DNA of 64,000 nt from Megascapheus bottae. Its lineage: Eukaryota; Chordata; Mammalia; Rodentia; Geomyidae. The position numbers were made by a program, and so were the translations under genes. The notes beneath the pieces are model-generated. The model saw only the letters and a program-made list of their open reading frames with translations. It made no database searches and was not told the origin of the DNA. This document shows, one piece after another, positions 52,730-62,070 of the stretch; within the stretch, counting starts at the first letter, position 1; each line of letters begins with the position of its first letter. The stretch covers positions 28,500,001-28,564,000 of the forward strand of contig JANJXV010000013.1 of assembly GCA_024803745.1 (NCBI GenBank), in the 5' to 3' direction.

Positions 52730-53074
52730 ATAATTCAACAAAAACACACAAAAGTAAAGTGAAAAGGGAAGGAATATAATGATGCAGAGAAAGCACAAAA
52801 TGGCAGTGATGAGCTAGGTCGTTCAAGAGTAAACGCATGGTTTAAAATTCTCAGCTTTCAAGAGTTTGGAAATGTGGGGAGAATTTATAGTTACAATGGC
52901 GAATGATCTTGAGCAAATAAGGAGTCATAAAACATGGAATAGCTATAAAGAAATTTAATAAAATTTGTGTCAGATCTGTAAATTTCCTGAGTAGAACTAG
53001 GAGTGATGGACTTATTTACATAATTATCATTAATCTCACCACTGGAACTCATTGAAACAAACAAACAAACAAAA

Positions 53075-53260
53075 GGCCTGGCACCAGTGTTTCCTATGTA
53101 TAATCCTAGCTGCTCAGGACTCTAGAGTTCTGAGGCTTACAGTCAGAAGTCAGCCCTGGGAAGAAAAACTTTTATTTCCAATTAATCAGTATGAAAGTTA
53201 AAAGTAAAGCTCCTGTGGTAGTGTGCCATACCCCCTGTCCCCACCCCACCCCCCCCACAC
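53075..53260 (+). mobile_element. B1-ID composite SINE, diverged
   Basis: tataatcctagctgctcagg; ends beside the HNRNPA3 retrocopy, in a C-rich tract. Confidence 0.6.
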
Positions 53261-53274
53261 ACACATGAGGTGAA

Positions 53275-53745
53275 TTTTTTTTTAAGTTCAAAAATCTTCA
53301 AATTTGTATCCCTGGTGCCACTATAATGGCAATATACCTAATGTAATGAAAAGAAAATGAAAAAGAAAAAGGTACAACAGATAAAGGACCTTAGTAATGT
53401 ACATTGAATTGACAACACATTGCATTAATCAATAGCTGCACTTTGTGCACACTGTGGTTGTAACAGTCCTAAACAAGAAGGGTTTCCTGTTCCAGCTGCA
53501 GTAACTTTTTCTGACCATGGATCATCACTCCTTCCGTGGTGGATTTTTAGTTCCTCTGATGCATTTGGGACAACTCCTTCAAAGTAGCATGCAGCTGTCC
53601 TGACAACTCCTCCCTCTCTTTCCTGCTAAGAACTGTTGTTTTGAAAACCTGCTACTATATCCACTATATCCACCACCATAACTCCCACCATATGGACTGC
53701 CAGAGCGTCTTCCACCAAAACTACCCAACCACTCTCCATGAGGCT
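53275..53745 (-). pseudogene. HNRNPA3P: HNRNPA3 processed pseudogene (3' end)
   Basis: On the minus strand, a Gly-rich C-terminus (GSFGGRRSGSPYGGSYGGGY) resembles hnRNP A3 (GSFGGRSSGSPYGGGYGSGG). It is followed by sequence like the HNRNPA3 3'UTR (cagttcttagcaggaaagag, and cagctattgattaatgcaat). It ends in an A-run (T-run at 53275-53283 on +). No intron is present, the normal stop is lost and the 5' part of the mRNA is missing, as in a 5'-truncated L1-mediated retrocopy. Confidence 0.85.
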
Positions 53746-53765
53746 CACATATAGGATTTTTGTTG

Positions 53766-53882
53766 CTGACTTGAGAGATGCTATCACAGACTTTCCTGCC
53801 CAAGCTGACTTTGAAATTGGACCAACTAGACCTCAGCTTCCTGAATAGCTCAGATTACTGACATAAGCCATGACATCTGGGT
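53766..53882 (-). mobile_element. B1-like SINE fragment
   Basis: gactttcctgcccaagctga, then cttcctgaatagctcagatt. Confidence 0.7.
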
Positions 53883-54534
53883 CCCTAGAGTTTTCCATTC
53901 CTTTTATTCATGGTTGAGTGCCTATAGCAATAATTAGAACTGGATTCTAACTCTCAATGAGAGGCTAACTGAAGGAGCTGAATTAAATAATATACATTTG
54001 ATCTTGGTCTTGAATGCTGAGTGTTGGCACTGGTAAATGAAGAGGAAAGCAAATGACTATGACGGAGGATAAGAGTCACTGGAAAAGCAGGGCAATAGGA
54101 AATAGCTTGTTTGTGAGTAATGTAATGCCCAAGCAGAGAAATGGGAAATAGCTTATTCCATTTATTGGAGTGGGAGGTGGTATCAAATAGACTTCCAAAT
54201 GGAACCATGCCTCCATGAGAGGTAAAGTGACGGTAAGTATATCATACATTTGAAAAGGACTTGAAATGATCTTCTGCTCCCAACTCAGACCATGGTAGTT
54301 GTCCGTTCTTCTAGGAATAAAGGCCAGTGTAATGGGCCAAAGATTGATGGTGCCACCAGAGCCAAAACATATGAGTTAATAAAATAAAAATAATAAAAAA
54401 TAAACATCTTGAAGATATTGAGGAGGAACAGGAAGTTGGTGATGAAAGGCTCTGAACTAGAGATTCAACAAAAATTGAAGGATAATGATTTGAACAAAGG
54501 CAGCAGTGGTATCTAGATACTATGTTGAAAATAA

Positions 54535-54680
54535 ACTATACAACTTGGGTGTTGGGGTGGGAGGGGAAAAATAGGGTAGAGCAAAAGAAAGAAATATATT
54601 CCTTACCTAAATTTTGTAAGTGTAACCTTTATACATCACCTTTATAATAACAATAAAAAGAAGTAAGAAATTAAATTTTA
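54535..54680 (+). mobile_element. L1 3' end, sense
   Basis: L1 3'UTR tail with a G-rich tract (ttggggtgggaggggaaaaa), then an A-rich end with ataataacaataaaaagaag. Confidence 0.55.
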
Positions 54681-55453
54681 AAAAAATTAAAAATGAGTTT
54701 CAGAATGGATGGTTCCCCTGACTTTTAGCCACATCACTGTGTTCAATGAACAGCTACTTTCCCTTCCAATCAAATATGGTTATAACTCCTTTTTGTTAGG
54801 AATTGCTTTGATTTTCCAACTATTCAGAAGGAGAAATCTAACTCTCTCAGTTAAAAACAAAGATATCTAAAAGCAATTATCTATCTTGTTAAACTGTTTT
54901 CTTGGTACTTAGCCAAAGACCTGGCAAATATTCAGTTTCATTACAATAAGTAAAAATATAACCTTGACACTCAAAGACTTCCTTTAGCCTGCCTTCTTCA
55001 TATTTTGTTTGATGATGCTTACAGCACTCTTTCTATATCTAAACCTTGATCCTTTCTCCATTCACCTACTCATCTTTCCTCAAAAGAATACTTTTAAAGA
55101 TTCTAGGTTAAGCTATTCTCATTTGTAAGTGAAGAACAGGCTTCAGTGTGATTTGATCCGATCTGGCTCCCCAAATGAGTGACTGAAGGGATTTACAATA
55201 AGCATCCAAACAGTGCCAGGGCATTATCAAGGACCTGGTACTGCACAGAAGCAAGCACATTCTTCTCACAGGGAGGTACTTGCAAAAGTGTCTAAGTGTG
55301 GAACCCACTTCAAGACTCATCAACAAATCTTTTTGCTGGGAGGGAAAACTCCGTGTACAATACAAACATTCCAGTAGACATGTTCACCCATTCACTTTCA
55401 AATAATGTGATGTTTGAGGTCTGTTAACTCAGAATCCTTTTTTCTCTCTTCCA

Positions 55454-55467
55454 CCACCAGAGGGCAG
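55454..55467 (+). promoter_or_regulatory. CTCF-like motif 1
   Basis: CCACCAGAGGGCAG fits the CTCF core consensus at all 14 positions. It lies in the ANO5-SLC17A6 intergenic region. Confidence 0.5.
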
Positions 55468-56446
55468 AAGGTGGGAAATAGTTATCACCGTTGTATTTAT
55501 TTCTGCAGGTCTTATTTTTGCATCTCCAAAATCATGATTAGAGTATGGTTGCAGTAGGAAAATATTGTGGCTTTGGATATTTTTCTATTTTAATATTATA
55601 TATTCAAATCTTTACTTTCTAATACATCACTACATATTCTAGAAATAGAAAGGTCCTTATCTGCTAATTCCAATGGCTTAAGTAACATAAAAAATATGTG
55701 TATGCTAGAGTTGGAGGAAGCAGAGAATGAGCCCTCCAAATCTCTAGATGTTTCCAGCAAAGCACAAACATTGAATATTATTAAAGGTCAGATAATAATG
55801 GTTTTCCTCAATTTGGGGTCACAAAGTTGTGGTACCTGCAGAAGAGAATCATCGACCCACGATAGTGAATGCAAAATAGGACACTGGCATCCAGAAGGAG
55901 AGAAATAACAATGACATAAGACATCACAGAATGTAAATGTTATAGATAATTCAGTATATTCATTTATTTGTAAACTGCCAAAAGCTTTGGTGGGCACGTT
56001 TTTGATAGCCTCCATATTGTCTTTTAAGTTGTATAAGTTGTTTCTTTTTTCTATTAATTCTCTCTCCCCAAGTTATCACTTATACAACTATAACTTTCTA
56101 TGAACATGCCTTTTGACAATTTATAACCACAATATTTCCATGACTTTCTGTAACTTTCCATATGACTCTTTTGTGGCAAGTGTGAAATCTGGCACTATCC
56201 TGGTCTCAGAAAAGAATGACTATTGCTATTCTTATTTCCTCAAATGTTGGCATTCACTCTAAATCTTGGGTTTTCCCATGGTTCTATGGCATATGGCAAG
56301 TAAAAATTGCTCTTAATTATAGAAAGAAAGGATTGAGATAATATGTGTAAGTTTGTCTAACTACATTTCCTAACTTACCTCTGTAAGTTAGATGCATACA
56401 AAAAGGACATATTTCATGTGTCATTATATTCTTGAAGTTTGTTTGT

Positions 56447-56638
56447 TTGTTTTGCCAGTCCCCAGTTTTCAACTCAGGGCTTGAGCACTGTCATTGGTCT
56501 TTCTCAAGGCTATAGCTTTACGACTTGAGCCATAAGCATCACTTCTGGCTTTTTCTATGTATGTGGTACCGAGGAATTGAACCTGGGTCTTCGTGCATGC
56601 TAGGCAAGTGGTCTACCACTAGGCCAAACTCCCGGTCC
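56447..56638 (-). mobile_element. ID-like SINE
   Basis: Full-length: cagggcttgagcactgtcat, then ccactaggccaaactcccgg. Confidence 0.9.
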
Positions 56639-56796
56639 TGAAGTTTTTAAAATAAAAATACTGAATGGAAGAATTTGCACATATTTATTTCCTGTTTCTA
56701 GTTTTTAACAAAGGAGATGACAGAAAAAATCTAAAGATACTTTATGCTAGGCCACTAAATATAGCCATATTGAGTACTCTAGCATGGTCATAGATG

Positions 56797-56888
56797 TGAT
56801 TCTTCTGTGTATGTGATACTGAAGAATCAAACCTGGGTCTTCATGCATGCTAGACAAGCACTCTACCATTAGGCCAAACTCCCAGTCA
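56797..56888 (-). mobile_element. ID-like SINE, head only
   Basis: Only the tRNA-derived head and linker remain (cttcatgcatgctagacaag). Confidence 0.78.
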
Positions 56889-57787
56889 CAGACAAACAGA
56901 ATGACTTCTATTTCTGGTTCTCCGGAAATTATATAATGATAAATTCTCAGAAATATCTCAAAGGATAACACTGTAAAGTAAAATCAAATAATGCTGAACT
57001 AAAAATTATCCTCTTAAAAGCCTTAGAAAAGAAAGAAGTCACACATGAACCCTGAGTCTTATTTAAATAGCCACCACCTGAAAGATGTGTGCAATTATTA
57101 CAGTAAGCATTTACTTAAGAACCTAAAAGCAAATAATGACATAACTATAACTATGCTTTTCAAAGCAGTTTTCTTCTTAGGGATATTTTCTCCTTACTCT
57201 ATTTGTCACTGAGTTAATTGTTTTATTATGCCAATTAGTAGAGCAACAGGTCCCCCAATTAGGGACTTACCCCACAGAAGGTACCCATATCTGTTGAGTG
57301 AATATTTATTGAAATGGCAAAGAGAAAAATGCAGCATTCAAGATACAATAAGAATTCATTACTTTAAGGCAATTTTTAAGTTAAATTTGCCTGTAAAGCA
57401 TCATAGCAATGATTTATGGATTGTTTGAAAAATGATCATGCAAGGAGAAACAGAAAGTTTATATTACTACTATAAATATTTTTAAACCATCACAATTTAA
57501 TTTATGGGATTGAAAATTTCAAAACACTGTCCCTGTGTGATTATCATACCATCTCGATTACAGTGATATCTCCTTATAGTAGTAATTCCTTGGTCAAATG
57601 GGGGACTCTTACATAGTTTATTTATTTAAAAAATTAACATTCTACAAGAAAAATCACAGATGTGTTGGTCACAAAAAACTGTGTAATAGTTGTAATTTTT
57701 TAAACAAATAATAAAAAGGAAAAGAAAACAATTGTATAATGTTATATAAGTAGGCCTAAATTATTTGTGAAGTATTAACATGGCCAT

Positions 57788-57801
57788 CCACCAGAGGGCA
57801 A
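57788..57801 (+). promoter_or_regulatory. CTCF-like motif 2
   Basis: CCACCAGAGGGCAA fits 13 of 14 core positions and is preceded by TGGCCAT. It has the same orientation as the motif 2.3 kb upstream. Confidence 0.45.
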
Positions 57802-58027
57802 CATTTACAAGATGTTTAAATAATTTTCCAAAAAGTGTTTCCTTAGGGGTGAATATAAACAAGTCTAAATCCACTTCATTGTTAAGTAATATCTTACATA
57901 ACTATTTTAAAAAGCTGTGCATGCTATCATCTGAACAACTGTAAATGTGAATGTAGTAAAACACAGAAAAATAAGTTAAAGAGAAGATCCAACTTTCTAA
58001 AGGGAGCACATTTTTACATTTTTTTGT

Positions 58028-58246
58028 TTTTTTGTTTGATTTGGTAATGGAGCTTGAACTCTGCCTGGGAGCCGTCCCTGGGCTTTTCTGCTCAAGGCTA
58101 CTACTCTACACCTTGAGCCAAGCCCCACTTCCCATTTTCTAGTGGATAATTGGAGATAAGAGTCTCAGGTTCTTTAGTGCCCCAGCTGGCTTTGACCCAG
58201 CCTCCTGAGTAGCTAGGATTACAAGAGGGAGCCACAATACCCAACC
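58028..58246 (-). mobile_element. B1-ID composite SINE
   Basis: tggagcttgaactctgcctg, then agcctcctgagtagctagga. Confidence 0.82.
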
Positions 58247-58464
58247 TTTTACATAATTTTTGTTCCTTTCAGTTTATTATTAATCATTTGACTTAAATAA
58301 GTTTGGAAAAAATTTCATTTGGAGAAGAAAAGGATAAAAATCTTGACGTCAGTGAATAATTCATGAAAGCATTATGAAAATTCACAACCAGAAGGCAGAA
58401 CTGTGATCTTATTAGTCTTTATTTGTGCCAGTTACAACACTGAAATTTATTAATAGTAAGTGGT

Positions 58465-58545
58465 CTATTCAAAGTTACAGGAAAGATTATCAGCAGTATG
58501 TAGATCCCAAATCCAAACAGCTGAGACCAAATGCTGTACTTGAAG
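58465..58545 (-). mobile_element. Possible MIR relic
   Basis: taagtggtctattcaaagtt and tcccaaatccaaac are weakly MIR-like in order. Confidence 0.3.
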
Positions 58546-59354
58546 TGATTGGTGCTGAATATGTGATTTGATCAGACTTGGATGATTATTAGAGTGCTAA
58601 ATTTTGGCTGCCATCTTAGACAGACTGCATTTGACAAGTGCATGTGAAAAGTTGACCAGAGCCATGCTGTTTCTTCATCTTCATTACCCAAGGCATGACT
58701 TTCCGAAATTCTTCTATCCAACTTTGCTCCCCATAAAATAATAAATAATAATAAACTAAAAGTGGTGAGCTCATCATGCAAATGAATCCATTCATAAATT
58801 GTCATCTTCTATCATGTTAGTTCTATCCAATGAAACCTTCTTAAACAGTAATCGTTCTCCCAGAGGAAAATGTATCTAATGATGGAATTTAAGTGATTGT
58901 TAAAACTTCATGTAGAGATTTGGACTAAATGAGAGTGTCCAGAAAAAAAAAAGCAGGCTTAACAACCATACTCTTAAAAATGAGTGCATAAGTATGACAA
59001 TTCTTTTTTGCCTAAGTTAAATTTGGTATGCTTATAATGACCAAAAAAGTCCTTCTCAGTAGTTGGAATTTGGGATCAGATGAAGAAATTCTGTTGGGTT
59101 AGTAAATAGTATTGAGATCATTATCTTTTGTGTTGAGCTGCTTTAAGAATCAATATTTTAATTTAACATTTATTTTTGTAGTTTTCCAGACACAGCATTT
59201 CCCCTATATTATGTCTTTGGTAACCATTCCTCCTTTGGTTGAATGGTGACTCTTCCCAACTCCTTTGGGGTGTCTTCTTTTACAGAGAGCTACATTTCTC
59301 TTAAAGCATTTAGAAAGATAATGAAATAATGTTCCTTAAAATCTTGCCTGTATA

Positions 59355-59361
<7 letters not shown>

Positions 59362-59391
<30 letters not shown>

Positions 59392-59433
59392 ACACTGACA
59401 CACACACACACACTGACACACACACACACAGAG
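59362..59433. repeat. (CA)n microsatellite with CTGA interruptions
   Basis: Three CA blocks separated by tacac and two ctgaca units. Confidence 0.95.
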
Positions 59434-59439
59434 GACTGT

Positions 59440-59590
59440 ATTTGACCTCCTTAATTTTACAATTATTTGTTTATATTGTATTTACTTATGTGTCTATCTC
59501 TCATAAAGCTTGTGAGATCTTTCCTGAGCATTCCCAGAACTAGAATTAGTCTTGGCACTCAATGAACATTTTTAGAATGAATAAATCAAT
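59440..59590 (+). mobile_element. Possible L2/MIR 3' end relic
   Basis: Ends cactcaatgaacattttt and agaatgaataaat, like the L2 3' terminus. Confidence 0.45.
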
Positions 59591-59702
59591 ATTAGCACTT
59601 GTTCTGATTCAAACAAACTGTTATTAAGAGAGCAGAAGAGAGAACCAGATGGTATTTTTTATAAAGATGAATATGATTCTATGACTAGAAACAATATTTC
59701 AG

Positions 59703-59745
59703 AGACAGACAGACAGACAGATAGATAGATAAACAGACAGATAGA
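59703..59745. repeat. (GACA)n/(GATA)n microsatellite
   Basis: GACA units followed by GATA units, then mixed. Confidence 0.9.
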
Positions 59746-61147
59746 GGGACCTGACCATAACATTGTAGTCAGTTTAGATTTCTAATTATTTGGGGGAGAA
59801 ACTTAAGCAGAATTGCTTAGGAACATCATTTTTGTATTGCCACCTCAGATTCACAAACCCATATTATGTTTTACTTTTCAGATGTAATTCAAGTGTCTAG
59901 AATTAAAATGTCATGGATAGAACTCAATGATTCAAGCCAAAATAATTGAGTCACTGAACTTTCAGAAAGCACAGATTATTTTGTGATAAGCATCTCTGTG
60001 AATTGTGAGTAGCTGGACCTTTATTTACACAGAAGTTGCCTAATGAGTGCTTTTTTTCCTTTTAATTTCTTCATATCTGAGCTGGTGGTGAGCAAGGCAT
60101 TCCAAAACCATTCAGAAAAAAAATCACTTTTCTATGATTTTGTGACTTAGATCCATACTCCTGAGATTCAGTCCCATGGTCAATTTACTCACCTCCTTGG
60201 CTCAAATAACATCCAAGATTTTGACCTTGGGAATGTGGTTCAAGGCCAAGCTTTTCTATAAGCATTTTCCTGAATTAGGTGAGTGGTGTAATTCATGTGA
60301 AAGACATTAATAATTAACATTAATTTAGCAAAGCTTGTTTCACAAAATGAAATAAATCCATGGAGAATATGCCTACATGGGTAAAACCAAATTTTTACAT
60401 GGCTCAAAAATTCTGCCTTAGGAGAACCTAGCACAGAGGGAAGAAAAGAAGGCTTTAATGGATTTATAAGTACACTAATATGAATCTTTTAAAAATCATC
60501 AATTTTAGTTTATTGGCTAGCTCAAGTTAGAGGCACACATTTCTTAAGTACATTGATATTTCTGTATTGTATTGCAAGTTGGCAAAATAAAACAGCTTAA
60601 AATCATAAGGAATTTAAATCCAATGGTCTGTGTCTAATTTAACTATCTATTCTGACATGACAGCTGTTCATTTTTTTCTCATTTTCTTTCCTCTCCCCAC
60701 CTCTTTATTTGTCTCCCTTTGTTTTTAACCTGCCTATCTTTCTTTCTACTCTTGGTTAAATCAAACACAGGAACAATGTAATTATGCTTTACCTTTACAT
60801 ACATTTTATATTCTAGAAGCTTCTCAGACTTAGTAAAATATGTTATTATGTTCCTTCCCTGCAAAACTATCAAAACTGGAACCAGCATACTGGCCCCCAA
60901 AAATGTAGCAAGCTGCGAGAAACTTGTCAATTTTTAATGAAGTCCTCCTGGGTGAAGCTCAGTGCAGCGTTCTCTCTGCAAACCTTGAGAGGATGGCGTC
61001 TTCCCAATTGGTTTCCATAGCATAAGCCCGTTGCTGAAGAGCCCTGGAATGGTCTTTGCTATCTGCCCAGCTCCCCTGGGGAGAGGGGAGGGGACAGAAA
61101 GTTGGTAAACTGGCTAGTCAAAAGCAGCATCCTGTTTTCCTGAAACT

Positions 61148-61168
61148 TACTCTGTCCGTGGTGCTGAA
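61148..61168 (-). promoter_or_regulatory. RE1/NRSE-like REST binding site
   Basis: Read on the minus strand, the left half TTCAGCACC is exact, followed by a 2-nt spacer and GGACAG, then AGTA. That is 17 of 21 positions of the canonical RE1, including both core half-sites with standard spacing. It lies about 0.82 kb before the SLC17A6 ATG. REST silences neuronal genes outside neurons, which fits VGLUT2. Confidence 0.75.
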
Positions 61169-61683
61169 ACCATTAAGCTGAGACTTGCCCAGAAGAGCTC
61201 AGTCAGCGTTTCTGAAAATTCTTCAATGATGCTTCCCAAATTGGAGCCGTGCATCTGTTAGTTACTCGCGTCCTCAAGGAACAACTAACCTTCTCCATCT
61301 TAATTCGACTCTACTGCAGAGCAGAATTGCGCCGGCGTGATGGGAGGAGACCATCAGAAAAGGAGGAAAAACTAACAGCAGCATGGCTCACCTGAGACCA
61401 AAGGGCTCCCTTGAGTTTTGAAGGAGCTTAGCTTTTGACAGCAGTGCCACCATTCTTCACAGGAGCAATATTCTTTTGCTTTTGTCCTTGCAAAAGGGTT
61501 CTGTAACATTTCTGAATCCTCGATTTAAAAGCCAAAAAAAAAAAAAGATTGAAGCGCAATTAGTCTTTAAAGAAAATCAGGAATTTACATTGTTGTTGTT
61601 TTTGTCATCTTTTCTCTCACTCCCCCCCCCCACCATGAACTGACTTCCAGGACGAGGAGTCCGCCCTCACCCGCCCAAATACC

Positions 61684-61731
61684 ATGGCACTGCATGCGCC
61701 TCGAGCCACCAGATCCTCCCCCTTCCAATGA
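61684..61731 (+). other. Possible uORF upstream of SLC17A6
   Basis: An ATG in good context (accATGg) opens a 15-codon frame ending in TGA. It matters only if transcription starts upstream of it, which is unknown. A second ATG at 61783 opens a frame that overlaps the SLC17A6 start out of frame, and a third at 61914 gives a 7-codon frame. Confidence 0.3.
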
Positions 61732-61984
61732 GACTTTCTGATTGTGTCTACCAACTCTCCTATTAGGAACCCCGTGGGTTGTATGCAGCTATTCCGTTGT
61801 ATTCTCATCCTCACGCTCCCTCCCCGCTCTCACTCTCACTCTCGCTGGAGGCACACCAGTACCAGTCCTCGGAGAAGAAAAAGCTTACACCTACCTGCAG
61901 CGAGTAAGGCAATATGCGCATCCTTCCTCTTTCTTAGCAATCACTATCTCAAACTGGCAAGATCCGACACTAGTCTAGGCAAGA

Positions 61985-62070
61985 ATGGAGACCGTAAAAC
62001 AAAGGATTTTGACCCCAGGAACAGAGGGGCTAAAGAATTTTGCTGGAAAATCCCTCGGCCAGATCTACAG
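61985..62070 (+). CDS. SLC17A6: SLC17A6 (VGLUT2) first coding exon, aa 1-28 plus split codon
   Basis: VGLUT2 loads glutamate into synaptic vesicles of excitatory neurons, driven by the proton-pump potential. This exon encodes [20 protein letters not shown] and then GKSLGQIY plus the first two bases of the next codon (AG). It ends at donor CTACAG|gtaagc. Human VGLUT2 starts MESVKQRILAPGKEGLKNFA, so the match is unmistakable. The segment is the cytosolic N-terminus before the first membrane helix. The remaining exons lie beyond the window. The gene is in the same orientation as ANO5, 17.6 kb after its stop codon. Confidence 0.97.

Larger units (their letters stand above)
60930..61984 (+). promoter_or_regulatory. 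SLC17A6: SLC17A6 promoter and 5'UTR region
   Basis: About 1 kb of repeat-poor sequence with higher GC and more CpG than the surrounding DNA, directly before the SLC17A6 start codon. It contains an RE1-like site (61148-61168), a G-rich box (about 61078-61100, ggggagaggggaggggac), a CT-rich stretch (about 61803-61852) and several upstream ATGs (61684, 61783, 61914). The transcription start cannot be fixed from sequence. Confidence 0.6.

Noticed and set aside
53579..53803. Gly-rich minus-strand frame as a small RNA-binding protein
   Set aside because: It is the tail of an HNRNPA3 retrocopy with a lost stop, merged with 3'UTR and SINE sequence.
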